Shown here one piece after another: positions 33,574-46,081 of a stretch of DNA of 64,000 nucleotides. The stretch comes from Pascua guehoae (lineage: Eukaryota; Basidiomycota; Tremellomycetes; Trichosporonales; Trichosporonaceae). Position numbers and translations under genes: made by a program. The DNA lies in contig BCJX01000004.1 of the NCBI GenBank assembly GCA_001600415.1, positions 1,759,064-1,823,063 of the forward strand, written 5' to 3'. Under the pieces are notes generated by a model. It was not told where the DNA came from. It did not search any database and saw only the letters and a list, made by a program, of their open reading frames with translations. Position 1 is the stretch's first letter; the number at the start of each line of letters is the position of its first letter.

Positions 33574-33827
33574 CGATGGGGCGGAGGGGGCGGCAATCCA
33601 ATGTTTTTGGTTGATGGGCCGAGGCTGGAGATGGGATGCTGGAGTAAGGATCGAGTCGAGGACGATTCCGATACCGATTTTCGAGATGGGTGTCGATTAA
33701 CGCAATGCTGATTCTGATGGCGTCCAAAAACTAGGTGCTGAGTGTGATTTCGTACTCTAATTGATATATTTGCTTATCGCCAGCTCCTGTATCTCGGCCA
33801 CGACGCTGTTTGCCGCGTGGTGCTGCT
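31521..33827. other. 2.3-kb intergenic region; no gene seen
   Basis: It includes a run of GTACA repeats (31804-31828) and a 44-nt poly-G (33530-33573). A lone tRNA-like B box lies on the minus strand near 32850. I find no splice-supported coding frame. The right end is the 3' region of the zinc-cluster gene. Confidence 0.55.
33530..33573 (+). repeat. poly-G tract, 44 nt
   Basis: Uninterrupted G from 33530 to 33573, flanked by further G-rich sequence. Intergenic; the length is uncertain in any assembly. Confidence 0.9.
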
Positions 33828-36800
33828 CTAGCCGAGAACGCGGCGCCAGAGGTCGCGTCCTGGCTCGGCGGCGACGATATCGCGCCTGCCAATGTGGACA
33901 ATGGCGCTCGCGTCGGCCATTTCGAGGAGGACCGACTGGGGCAGGCGTGGCGCTTCGGCGACCTCTGGTGGTGGGCGGCCCGTGGGCGGTGCCGATGCAG
34001 GGGAGCGCACGGGGGGCGAGGCCGGGTCGCGCACGCCGTCCAGCGGCTGTGCGCTACCCAGGACCTGCACAACGTTGCGGAGCACGCTCTGCACGTGGGG
34101 CGCCGAGATGATGGGCGTGTGCGACAGCGTCGTCGCCATCGACACGAGGTGGACAATGGCGAGGCCGAAAAACGGCCGCAAGACGGGAAACGCGTACCCG
34201 AGCGTCCGTGCAATCTCGGGCGACGTGAGACTCTGCAGGACAGCAAATGCCGCGTCGCGGCTGCGCTCGAGCTGGGCGTACCCTTCGTGCGTCTGGGCCA
34301 GGGCGCCCCACACACGCTCGCTCGACGCGTAGACGGGTGACGAGGCGTACAGGATCGCATAGTTGAAGTGCAGTGTAAGCACGGGGTCGTGGTGCGCGCT
34401 CGCGGAGCCGGCCCACGCGTCGAGCTTGGGCGCGCTGCGCCGCCAGATTTCGCGCGAACGTCCTGCCGCGCGCTCAGACGAGCCTTCGCCGCTCGTCACT
34501 GGCCGATCGCGGTCGCTGCGGTCAGAGCCAGAACCACGCCGGCCCTCGGGTGTCGGTGGGGCTTCTCCGGGAAGACGGATCGCACGCTGCAGGCCTTGGA
34601 CTGTGAGGGAGAGAATTAGTCATAGTTTCTCGCACAGTAGGTACGTTGGGTGTGGCACCCGGGACAACTCTAAACTCACCCTCAATGAGCAGTTCGGAAA
34701 ACTCGAGCCATGCGAGGAGCTTGGTGTCGCGGTCGATTCTACTCGGTTCCGTCTGCGCCGAGGCGTGGACGAGATCGCGCCAGTGACCCGCGAGGGGTTC
34801 GTGGGCAATGGGCGTCGTAAAGTCTGGAATGTGGAGCATGTGGTCTGCGAGAACAACGTAGATCCATTCGCGCCATTCGTCGTGGGCACGGCGGAGCGCC
34901 AGGCGGTCCAGGCCAAGATCGCGCGCCACCCCAGTCGCAAGGCAGCTCAACGCATGGTCATTGGTCCATGTGCTGCACATTTGTCAGTTACATGAAAGAA
35001 CAAGAAGAAGAAAACCCGTGAATCCGTGACGTATGCGTCTCCACAAGTTGGGTCCGATGGATGTACGACTCACGCATAAACGCCAAGAGCAAGCACTTCG
35101 TCGCGCCGCCACGGCACATGGGACGCAAGTAGGCGCGAGACCTCGCTGACGACAGCGTCTGCCATCGAGTCCGTCTCGCGCCAGCTTGCCTCTGTGCGGC
35201 CTGGGATGGCACGGCGGCCCAGACAATTGAGCACCAGGCCTGGGAGACCGGGCATGGGCGAAATGCCTGGGAGCCAAGGCGTGAGCGGCCATGCGCCGTG
35301 CCGGTAGCTCTCGTCAATATGTTCGGGAACATCGATCGCACCGCGTGGGGGTTGTGGCACGGTGAATGCTGGCGGGGTGGAGCCGCCACCGGCAAGCTGG
35401 GTGGCGAGGGCCTCTTGCGTGCGCACCAGCGACGCCAGCGTCGCTTGCAGGCCAGCGACGGCGGCTGGGAGGGTAGCGACCGATCGAAAGGCGCCCTCGA
35501 GCGATCGTACGCGCGAGTCGAGTCGGGTATCGATTGCGGGTGGCTGCGCTGGTGGGGCGGGAGGAGGCGGCTGCGGCGCCATCGGCCCCCCCGGCGGCAT
35601 GGGCGCGCCAGGAGGGTACGCAGGCCCCGGTGGCGGAGGGTAGTAACCCGGCGGCGGTCCTGTAGGCGATGTATGCAGTGGCGGCGTCTGTGCACGCAGG
35701 GGTGGCGGGTAAGGCACCACACTGGAAAGAGACGATATGCTCGCGCTCGGCGGAGGAGGCATCGGATCACGCGGGCGCATCCCATACTCTGGAATCAAGG
35801 GCGGCCGCGACGTCACCGGCGGTGCTGGCTGCGACGCTCCCGGGTAGAACGATGGCCCAGCCCCCGGCGTCCCGCCGCGGCCGGGCGGCATGGAGCCCGC
35901 AAAGAATGGCGATGCACGCGTCGGCAGCGTCGATATTGATTTCGGCCTTGCGCGCGACTCGAAAACGCAAGGTACGCCGGCCTGCCGGCATCCGCGACAG
36001 GGCTCTTTGCCCGGGCCGTCGCACTTCATCCTGCCGTTGTCAGCTCATTTTGTTTTTATTACTCTTTTGCTAATCGCGCAAATTGTGGCGCTGGACGCCA
36101 CGATCGCCGTCAAATGACGCCGACGCCGCCCGGACCGATCGGACCATTGCCTAAAACACACACACACACACACAAATAAACAAACGCGCCGCCCCGAACA
36201 TTCATGGCCAGGTCCGACCGCGTCGGCGATCACACAATGTAGGCCATTCCGTCATGACTCACTTCTGCCGGCGGCAACGCATGCAAGCCATCATGCTCCG
36301 TGGCTGGCGATTTGTCACGTCTCTCGTAAACACAATGTCAGGGCCATTGGTGGATGGTTCAGACGCGCGTTTCTCACGAGCCGGGTCTCGCGCACGCGGT
36401 CCCTCCCGGTCGCGCTCGCGTTCGGTGCGTTGCCGTTCGGGACTCGTCGGACCTGGAGATGGCGACTTGAGGTTGATATGCGTAGGCGCATCAATCGAGT
36501 GCCGGCTCATATGTCCGGCCGACCAGTTGGGCACCCACGAGCCCGGTGGTGGAGGTTGCTGTGATACGGCCGACCCGGCCGCTCCAAATGACTGGTAACT
36601 AGAAGACGAGCCGGGTCCTCCTCCTCCTCCTCCTCTTTCTCCTCCCTGTGACGACGGGCCAGGTGGTTGCGCGCTCCCTAGGGGGAGGGGATGGAGTGGG
36701 GGAAGAATGGGTCTAGAGGGGGATGGTGGCCGAATGATTCGTGGCGACGTACCACTAGCACTTGCGCCGCCAACGCTTGCGCTTGCTCGATGTCCGAGAA

Positions 36801-36864
36801 CAAAGCGCGACGACGACGACTCTGGGGCGGGGGACTGTGAGGGTGAACCCGAGCCATGGCGCAT
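33828..36864 (-). CDS. Zn(II)2Cys6 fungal transcription factor (4 exons)
   Basis: Exons, in transcription order: 36864-36263, 36030-35074, 34972-34680 and 34600-33828, giving 874 residues. It is a nuclear DNA-binding regulator of the Gal4 type. Residues 1-190 are Ser/Pro/Gly-rich. The zinc cluster is C194-x2-C197-x6-C204-x7-C212-x2-C215-x6-C222 (CMRCRRQKMKCDGPG), with the first intron (232 nt, containing an ACAC tract) falling between Lys201 and Met202. A Pro-rich linker and a helical segment (LEGAFRSVATLPAAVAGLQ, likely dimerisation) follow. The fungal-specific transcription factor region starts around residue 430 and includes GVYATWTNDHAL at the exon 2/3 junction. The target genes are unknown; no neighbouring metabolic cluster suggests one. 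An in-frame stop upstream supports the ATG at 36864. Confidence 0.93.
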
Positions 36865-38788
36865 GCGTTTGGCGGGTGGATGTGAATCTGTTCGTGGGGT
36901 CAGTTAGGTTACAGTTGGATATTTTTATGCTCCGAAGTAATGTTCCTCTCGTCTCGTCTCGTCTTCTTTCAGCGTCTGTCCCGCTGTCGCCAGCCAGGGG
37001 CAGGGGTGGCAAACCATCCCACATGCCACCTCAACCCGGACGAGCAAATGCACGCACGCACGGCAAAACGCACGGCTGGGCCGCGCACACCCTTTCCTTT
37101 GCACGTCGTATGCACATTGCACACAGGTACGTACGTACCTTGGGTTACTGGGCCCAGGGGGCTGTCTGCTCTGCGACGCATCTTGACTTGCAAGCAAGGG
37201 CGTTCCCTTGCCAACAAGCACTCGACGTCCGTTTGCACCAAGGCGAGTGAGCCACGATCACGCTTTGACGACGAAAACGCGGGATGGCTGTAGTGGTAGG
37301 ACGGCGTGTTGCCACCAACGATAGCGTCGTTGGCAGCGGTCGTGGTGATGTCCCAACGGGTTGTGGTGGTGTTATCGATAATCGCTGGGCTTGCAATCCC
37401 AAAAAAAAGACAAGAGCAGGAAACCCTAGGGTGGTGGTGGTGGTGTTTGTTGTTGCCGTTGTTGTTGTTGTTGTTGTTGCCGTTGTTGTCACTGATCCTT
37501 TGACATGAACGATTGCGTGTGTGTTGGGTGACGTTGCAACGATGCGTTCAGCTTCTCTGCTGGCGGTCTGCAGCAAAAAGTCGTCGCCGACGGAAGGCAG
37601 TTGGTTCGCCAAAGAGTAGGTTGTTTGGTGAGGAACGCGAGGCGGTGCGGTGCGGCGGCCAAGTTCGCAACTTGGGCCTGGTCAAGGGGTGAATGGAAAG
37701 TGGCGTAAAGGGCGTTTTGCGTGCGGCGTTCTGCGCACTGCGATTGCTGCGCTGCGCCAGTCACCGTTCTTGCACGGTTGCACTGTCGTCGTCGTGTCGT
37801 TCGCTCGTCCTCTAGCTCGCGCTCTGTCGTCGTCGGTCGGCTTTCTTGTCTCGTCAACAAGATGGCTCGTCCGCGGGCGTCGTTGGATGTTATGTGCGGT
37901 AGTGGTGGTAGTGGAGGAAGAGTGTGCAACAAGAGATGCAAGAGATGGGAACGAGGAAAGAGTTTCTCGTCGTGGGTGTCGTGGTCGTTAACGGGTTAAT
38001 ACCCAGAGGAGCTAGGGTATTCCCGAAGTCGAGAGCTCGTCAGAGGCAGTCGTCTCAGAGCCGGCTGACACCTAAACAGGCAGCAGGGTTCGGTGCCACC
38101 TTCCGAGCGAAAGACGATTTGGGTTCCGGAAACGAGAGACGCCAATGTTGTCCCGGGACGAACGTTCCCAAGTTTGGTGAGGCGAGTAACGGCTCGGTCG
38201 GCAGTCCGGTAGATGACGACTGAGGGAGGGGGAAGGGAGGCGGCCGGGAGAGGTGTGAGGGCGAGGCGAAGAGGACGACGACGAGGGGATAGGGATGAGG
38301 TCGACAAGCCGAAAGGGGACGAGATAGCGACCTCCGAAGAGGAAGGTAGAGCGTTTGACGAAATGGGACAAGAGGGAACAAGGTCTCGGGTGTGGTTGCG
38401 CTTGAAGCGACGGCCTCTTCCTAAGAGGCAAGTATGAACGACGACGGGGCCGGACCTGGCCAGAGGACGGTGTCAACAAGTGGTATCGTGGAAAAGAGGT
38501 ACGGGAGGACAACGAGGGACGGCTGGACTTGCTCGAAATGCATTGCTCAGGCTCATGACAACGGCTTCAGGATGAAGCCGGGAGGCGCGCGACAAGCGCA
38601 TGCAGGAGACAGGGCGCGGCGGGGATGAAAGATGATGCACAATGCAGGGATGGCAAGGGACTTTGGATGGGAGACAGCGGAGCACCAGGCAAAGCTACCT
38701 TGCTGAGTGCAGTGTGGCCAGCCAAAGCTTGGGGTCCATAGCCTGGCGGGAACGGGCGGTACGAGGAAGAGAAGGGGGCACTGCGGGC

Positions 38789-38851
38789 GGGCGGGCAGGC
38801 AGGCAGGCAGGCAGTCAGGCATGCAGGCAGGCAGTCAGGCATGCAGGCAGA
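38789..38851. repeat. GGCA tetranucleotide/16-20-bp compound repeat
   Basis: (GGCA)n interrupted by GTCAGGCAT gives a larger unit, GCAGGCAGTCAGGCAT, present twice in tandem. Intergenic microsatellite. Confidence 0.9.
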
Positions 38852-40554
38852 TAGGTTTGGGACGAGGCATGAAAGCCATTTAGGACATGGAAGGGTAACC
38901 AAGGCAGACTGGGAGAGGCAGTTCCCGCTATTGCGTACGTACGTACACGGCTCGTACCTGCCGAGAGCATAGGTAGGATCAGGATTGGTAACAGAGCCAT
39001 GAAAAGAGCCAGCCTGATCATTGTCCATGGCGCTTTCCATGTCCAGCCTGCAAGATGCCTGCCTGCCTGCCTGCCATCTACCTCTTGTCATGCTCATCAA
39101 GCCTCATGACATGGCCGCAAGCCTCGTCGTCTCAAATGACCGCCCGCCCCGCCCTCCCCCCGCAAGTTTCGATCAGGTCACAAACCGTAAATCCCAAAAC
39201 CTCCTGCCCACGTCAAAATGGGAGGATGTCCACTGCCCTCTGTTCGGCCTTGATCGCCGTGATACTCACCTGTGCTCTATAACGATGTGCCTGTAGGAAT
39301 CACGCTAGCCACGGTATGCTGCGGTAACTGGGTTGCTGCACAGTCGGAGGTGACAGTAGTGATGAGCGCCCGAGAATGTCGTCATAGGTGCCGAGCAAGC
39401 AGACGTCCCACAAACGGTATTCGGATGTCAAACACGCGCGCACGCAACCTTGAAAAGAGCAGCTCGTGCTGTGTAGCACCTGAACTGTCAACGAGTTGCT
39501 CAACTTGGAAAGCGGACAACACATGGTTCAGCGGAACCCACCTTTCCACTCTGGTACACAGGCACGCCAATGTCCACACGACGCAAAGTCACAAGGACTC
39601 GGCCCGGCGGCACACAGGCACTGGACGGAGGGGAGGGTGGGACCGGAACCGGCTTTCCAGAGTCGGATGGACGCGACGAGTAAAGGCGGCGACGACGCAC
39701 ACGGCGGCAGGGACGGCGTACCCACCCTGTATTGTACGTTTGCAAAGACGATGTGACCGAGCCGAAATGCTCAAAGAGGATGAGAGTGAGGATGATGATT
39801 GGAAACGGAAACGCTGGCGGTAAGCGCGGGACGGGCGATGCAGTCGTGTAGCGTGGATGGAGCTTGTTTCGTAGGTTGTCTAGCGCGCACGCGGCCAAGT
39901 CGTGATGATGAGGGTTCTGGCAGATTGGCACATGGTGGCTAGTCATTTCAATGTCGCTCATGGCCCCGTCGCGCGACTCTACGCTACGCAGCGCTACGCT
40001 CGCTCCGGTCCGCTCAGACCCCAGCGTGCCAGCCATGCATGCCGCGCGTCTGAGAACCCTCCAGACTCTGCCCCTCCCTCTCTCTCTCTCTCGGAGCCGG
40101 CCACTTGTCGCTTCAATTTCGCTTTTCACACTTCGCACGCAGAGGGCGAGAGCGTGGCCGGGGAGGCGCAGGCTGTGACTTTGGAACCTGTGGGGCTGAG
40201 CGGCAGAGCGGCTGCGAGCCGTGCGGCGTGAGGGTAAACATAGGGATCCAGTACACGCCACCCCGTGTCCTCTGCGGTGCAAGGGTACAGCATCAACGGA
40301 TGGCGAGGAATCGGATGCAGGACGGCCCGATGATGCCACTGCTGCATGCCTGCAATGATGATGCCTGAGCGGCGCACGGGTGGCGTAACGAGAGACAGCA
40401 TCTGTGCATTTTGCGGTTGGATGCAAAAAAGCGGCGAGACGTCGTGTCCTCTCTCTCTTCTCTCTCTCTCTCTCATGGGTCCTGGCTGGCTGCCTGCAGT
40501 GATCAATGTCCCTGCACTGCAAATGTGCGCGTGCAGAAGGCCCCTAGATGGGGT

Positions 40555-40941
40555 TTAATTGAACTCGAGCCATGTCGGCACAGGAATATCGGCCATTGTA
40601 ACGCCACTGACGCCACCGACGACGCTGGGTTTCTCACCAACCCGACACCCCGTCAGCAGCGTTCCTTCGTGGGTCAGAGTGCAGGACCGACCAGCAAGCT
40701 GTGCTGGCCCTATCAGGCCGACGACGCTAGGTGTCACGTAGACTCCTGCACTACGGCGAATGTTATGGACCGTGGGATGGGATATTATAGCCAACAGAGT
40801 TGCGCACATCACCGGGTCTGCAGGGTCCGTCCCTGGAGGGAACCGGAACGGCATTTTGACAGGGTTGGGCCCAACGTTAGATTGATGGGTAACACAACCG
40901 AAAACAAGTGCTGTTCCTATTTGTCGCGTCAGTTGTCCCAT
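40555..40941 (-). CDS. possible small protein of 128 residues, unrecognised
   Basis: An ATG-to-TAA frame whose composition is more protein-like than the surrounding frames: few Arg/Ser/Pro runs, alternating hydrophobic stretches (VMCATLLAIISHPTVHNI, YVTPSVVGLIGPAQLAG) and a plausible end (PVPTWLEFN). Third positions are less G/C-biased than in the firm genes here, so it could be a decayed or horizontally acquired fragment, or chance. No family recognised, no intron or second exon found. The A18/T18 run on its 5' side (41069-41086) may mark a retroposed origin, which is inference. Confidence 0.25.
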   Translation of the reverse strand: MGQLTRQIGTALVFGCVTHQSNVGPNPVKMPFRFPPGTDPADPVMCATLLAIISHPTVHNIRRSAGVYVTPSVVGLIGPAQLAGRSCTLTHEGTLLTGCRVGEKPSVVGGVSGVTMADIPVPTWLEFN

Positions 40942-43900
40942 GTAGGCGCGTTACACGCGGCTTTAGAACACCTCGCCGGACAACTCTTGAGAAAATGACG
41001 ATCCGATAAGACATAACTTTTACACTTGGTGAGCCGACAATGAGCACACTCTCGTACTGGAATGAGAAAAAAAAAAAAAAAAAAGTCGTCGCGAAGGCTT
41101 GCAGAACACCGGTCCGCGGCACGGCTCATCGTCGCGTGCCTGCGCCACCTGCCTCCTCTTTGACTCTCTTCCCTACCGCTCCCCTAAAGAAAGAGAAAAA
41201 GCCAGCCTCTATTGCAGCACATGGACCACGAACAATCGGCATGACCGAGCACACAGGCCCATCGTGGAGTGGTTTCCCTACAGTTCAGTACAGCCCATGG
41301 GGGGTGCCAGGAGTTGTTGTAAACCCTGGTGCGAAGTGGTGCGAGAAGTGGTGCGAAGATGGTCGTCCAATGTTGATCTGGGCACGGCACTCCTGACCCC
41401 AAACCGCAAAACACCCCGGCTGGGCCGGCACCTATGCACACCGGACCGCCGCCAAGGGCCCATAGGCACGTCCCCACCTACCTCCCTATGCGGCGGCGTA
41501 TGGCTGGTGCGTGTTCGGAAGAGCTCATCCGCAGTCAAGGGTGGAGGGTGGTTCCAGCGCCGGTCAAGAGTGCAAGAGAACTAGCGTGCTGTGACGAGTG
41601 GGCTTGCGCATGTCGCACATCCCATTACGCTACACATTCGGCAGAGTGTGCACTGTCGTAAAACTGAATCACCTCGTGGGAGCGCGTTCCAAAGCGCATC
41701 TGGTCTTGCTCTCTTGGTTTCCTGGGTTTCTCGTCGCCAGTTGACGAACATGTGGTACTGTGGTGAGAGGTGGAGCTGGGTGGCGCCTGTTTCACCGAGT
41801 CCCATGCCGCATGTCGCACCGCACGGCAGAATTACTGCCCCGGCCAAGGGTGGTGGCGCTGGGCGTCAGTTGTGGGCAACAACAATAAGAAGGCCGCCGC
41901 CAGTGGCATCCACAAACCCAACCGGGAGCAGCAACGTCAAAGGCACCCGCTGGGAGCCTCATCCGGCAGTGGCATCCCATCCCATTGGATCTTTTGACCT
42001 CTTTCAGGTGGTGGTGTCGTGGACAACGTTCCTTGTGGCTGACGCAACACCAGGGCCCATCGGAGGTCGGAGAAAAGAGGGCCTAGCCCCTTGCTCAACT
42101 GCCTGCACCCCACCCCACCTGGGCGCCACCTACGTCTACCTAGGTTGCGGCCCGGTACTCCAGTAGTCTGCACATCAGTGCGAACAGGAGTAGCACCAAG
42201 CACAGAGACACGTCAAGTCTCATGAGTCTCATGTGAAAGTGGCCGTGGAATGGGACGTGTAACGCAAGGTCCCGCTGATCCGTTTTCTCGTACAAACGGA
42301 CACGACCACATAACTCAGGCTCTGGTCTGTTTACACTTTTGGCCTTCGGCTGCCAGAGGCTAGAGGGGTTAGTTTGATCCTGGATTCCTCCCGGACATGA
42401 GGTTGGGCGGCGGCTGTTCTGTTGTCGCCATGAGCAATCCAGGACAAGGAACCCGCATCTCGCATCACTACAAAAACCAGGCTAACTACTAGACGTGGTC
42501 AAGTGGCCTGTTGGCCTGAAACCCGGTCCCCTTCCCCCCATCATGTTCCCGTGCCCTTGCCCGCCTTCCGAGGCTTCCCGTCAAGACTCCTCTCTCCCTC
42601 CCTCCCACTCGGGTTGCTGAACACCATTCACGCAACTGGCTTGAATCCAGGCACACACTCAGCCGGTCGCAATGTCCTGAGTGGGGCAGACGACGACAAC
42701 CATCCAAGTAGACCCCGCGCCCGCCACCTTGTTGTCACTACGATCACTACTCTCTCTCTCTCTCGAAACGAACCACGATACACGCTCTGTATTCAGTCAA
42801 CCTACTTGTTCTTTCCTGGACTGTAAAGCTTGAATCGGCCCACCCCTCGTCTCCGGCCGCACTGATCCACAAAGACAAGCCACCCAGCCTGCCGGTTGCC
42901 TCTCGGAAATAACGTAACTACCCGGTTGCTGCCGTCACATGGCTCCTGAAATAGGGTGGGGTAGTGACCCGACAATGAGGCATCACCAAAGAGTGACTCG
43001 CCCCCACATGCCTGCTGCCGGCGTCGCATTCCCACACTGACGCGCAGCAGTCTGTGATGGCCTCGGCACACGGGCAAGGGAGCGAGCGAGGGGGAGAGGG
43101 GGTCAAGATCAGCATGCCGTACCTTGTTCTGCAAAGTGACCGCCGTGTTGGCAGTACTGCGAGGAGTGGTGGACGCCGCATGCCGCATGCCGCACAGACT
43201 GGCGCGTAACGCATGAAATGAACAGTTGTGGTGCGACGCCGTGCCTGGACTTTCTTCGGGTTGGCTTCATGTGGAGCTCGTGCAAGCGTTACATGTCCTG
43301 CCTCCTCCACTCTTAATAAAGTGCGGCATGCATTGATTGAGTGGTGATGCGCTGATGACCAGTTGCGTGTCACGCATGGAGCTAACATGCACTACTAACA
43401 CGACGGAACTGATATGCATGCATGTACGCATGACACAGGAAGAAGAAAAAAATACTTTAAGTGGATGAGGCGGCCGATCAGGACCGCGGCATGGTTCGAC
43501 TCGCTGCCTCACTTACTTGCGGCCCGAGGCAAGGCGAGAGTGATGGTGTGGTGTCCGCGATGCCGCTAGAATCACTCGGTGTCTGATGTCACATGCAGTC
43601 TGACGTGGCGTCTATCCTGGATCCTGGAGCGACAAAGTAGAAATAGGTCAATACCCTCTGTGCCAAGCCACGGAACTTGACCAGGATGAGTGCGAGGCTG
43701 ACATTGACGGCCGGGGCTTGTGCTGGGATGAAATGTGAAGCCGTCCGGAGGCGACTTTATCTCAACCTTACAAGTCAAAAGAGTTGTACACTAATCGACT
43801 CGTACTTGTGCTACCATCCTGTTACCTTGTTCACCCTCGACGATGCTCGTCGTTTGATAGGTAGGTGCTGTTGGCCAGGAAGGCAGCGCAGTGCCACGAG

Positions 43901-44127
43901 GTGTGTGTGTGTTCCTGTCTCTTTCGATACTCACTCTTTTTTAAATGTCGACGACAGTGACGGATGTCGACAGGACGGGTGGCGCAAGGACCACCCTTTG
44001 TGGCCTCCATACCATCCCGATACTGACAACAACTGTTTACATCTGAAGGAGCAACAATGCAGGACTGTAGTAGCCTGCACTGATGATAGGGTATTGAATA
44101 AACGAACGTTCGGTCTCCAGTAACAAA

Positions 44128-46081
44128 CTACACAACGTCCATCGTGGACTTTCGCGACGGCCCGCCACTTCCCACCACCGTGGCGAGGCGAGCGCGGATC
44201 TTCATGATGGGTTCTTCGACAATGTGGTCCGCCGACGGCTGACTCAGGCCAAAGGGACGGTTGGAAGGTGTAAAGATCCAATCCTCGGGAGGCGTGTATG
44301 GGCGCGACGTGATGGCGTCCAGCTCCTTGGCGATGATTTCGCGGCAGAAGTAGCGGAGATTGACTGGGGGCGTAAGCACTGCACGGCGCCAACAAGCTCA
44401 TGATTCCAGCCACACGACATGCAGACTGCGTGAGAATTGGTCTGTGTGGCTGTGGCGCATCGGGTGATCGAGACGACACCGGGCGCGTGGCCCAGAGATG
44501 ATGTCACGCCGAAAAGGCACCGTCACTGTCTTGGACGGTGCGGCCACCCATCCCGAATGGTTAGTGTTCACTCACGGTCATTGGCATCGTAGCCAAAGGG
44601 GTCCTCGATCTCCTCCGCAATGGTGAGGTAGCCCATAATGATGTACGTTGTGACCAAGAAAGGATCAGTGATGGGACTGTTATTGCGACTTACAACGACA
44701 GCAGGAATGGTCACCCAACCAAAGCCCGCAGCCCAGCACTGGAATGGAAGGGCGAAGCAGTAGATCCAGCTCACTTCCCAGATGTGTGCATTGTAGCTCC
44801 ACGGGATGGGTGTCGAGAGGATACGCTCGAGACAAGCGAGCGATTCGTTGAACTGTTGCACAGTGGCGAAGAGTGTCGACGTCGTGGGGACGTCGATCGT
44901 CTTGCGGCGCTGAAGAGTTGAGATCCAAGTGGACATGAAGAGAGTGACCTCGAGAGGGATGTTGCCCGACGTGAATTCACTGCCAGATGCGCGGAACGTC
45001 ATGTTGTCCTCAATTGCGCGCTCGCGCTGCCTCATGGCAGCACGCCATGGCTTCTTTTGGAGAAGCCCAAACAGCCTGCGGATCTTCATTCTCGGCGGCA
45101 TGTCGGCTGGCTTGAGAGGAGGAACAAATGGCATCTCGTCAAAGGAGGTCGCCTTGCGCAGCTTTGGGGGATGGTTGGGCGACGACGGTGGGTGGGGCGA
45201 ACACGGTCGGCGTCCGCTGGCGTGCATGTTTGTGGTCTCACATGATCCTGGCATCCCGCTCGGCAGCTCAAACACTGGGAGAAAGTTGACGAGTGGCCAA
45301 AGGTCTTCGTAGTAGCTTGAAAGGTTAGTATGGATGTAAGGGTCCCAATGTCGACGCTCACATTCCCTCCTCGCCACGGAGATAGTGCTTGACAGCGACG
45401 GCGAAGGCGAGAGCCAACTGCACCATCGTCTTCTTCTCAATAACGGCACGCGCAATGTCTTTGGCCCTCTCCTTTTCGTCTGTGGGAGGCTCGGCGACAA
45501 CTGTGTCGGGGCCTAGGCATCAGAATCACAGCACAATGGAATTGGGTGGGAGCACCTCACAGTGGTTCCATACAGTGCGAGCCCAGCAACGAGACGACAG
45601 AATGATGTTGGTCCACATCCGACGACCTTCTTGGTATCGCTCATAGGCAGAAGATGTACTGGCACCGTTAGTCCCGGAGCTGGACATGTGGTTCCGTAAG
45701 AGTTTTACTTACCGGTAACTTAGGGTAACGGAGAGTAGGACACCTAGAACGAAGTCAGTCACTCTCAGGTTCACGCACTCTGCACTTACCAAGAGCAGTG
45801 AGGAGAGCTGGGTTAAACTCGAGAACCACATCGGTCTTCTTGTTGACGAGCACAACCATCGTGCTTACGCCACCCATGAAGAGCACGATTGGCCAGACCT
45901 GGAAACGAGCGGGTCAGAGACAACAACCTGGATGCCAAGTCGACTCGGCGGTTTCACATACCCGGAACATTGCAGTCGCAGCGAGAGCATTGAAGTAGTG
46001 AAGGAACGTTTTGTGGGGTCGATGATGAAAGATTGAAAACTCGCTAAACGCGTTGGAGTGGAAGTGGGTTGTCGACGGCAT
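44128..46081 (-). CDS. bestrophin-like (UPF0187) anion channel, 8 exons
   Basis: Exons in order: 46081-45962, 45898-45790, 45743-45713, 45658-45561, 45512-45362, 45315-44694, 44654-44576 and 44363-44128, giving 481 residues. It is an integral-membrane protein of the bestrophin/RFP-TM family; relatives conduct chloride. Family features include VWPIVLFMGGVSTMVVLV (TM1), FNPALLTALGVLLSVTLSYRT, SSAYERYQEGRRMW, GFGWVTIPAVV, then YLTIAEEIEDPFGYDAND and LNLRYFCREIIAKEL near the C terminus. Exon 3 is only 31 nt. The interval 44655-44693 looks like a 39-nt intron with donor GTAAGT but 3' end TG; if it is not removed the protein gains 13 residues in frame (494). The start is the ATG nearest the conserved region; an ATG 75 nt upstream is in frame, and an upstream exon cannot be excluded. 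Confidence 0.88.

Larger units (their letters stand above)
36865..44127. other. 7.3-kb gene-poor region
   Basis: The left end is the promoter of the zinc-cluster gene. Beyond it I find only one weak coding candidate (40555-40941, minus). Simple repeats include (TTG/GTT)n at about 37436-37490, GCAG/TCAG tetramers at 38789-38851, CT tracts at 40077-40094 and 40449-40474, and an A18 run at 41069-41086. Long open frames are single-frame GC-rich chance frames without matching splice structure. It could hold a non-coding transcript or decayed elements that I cannot recognise. Confidence 0.5.

Noticed and set aside
39500..40522. 340-residue minus-strand frame
   Set aside because: Composition is Arg/Ser/Pro/His shuffled, with no domain, no splice support and CT-tract-encoded RERE runs. 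Most likely a chance frame in GC-rich DNA.
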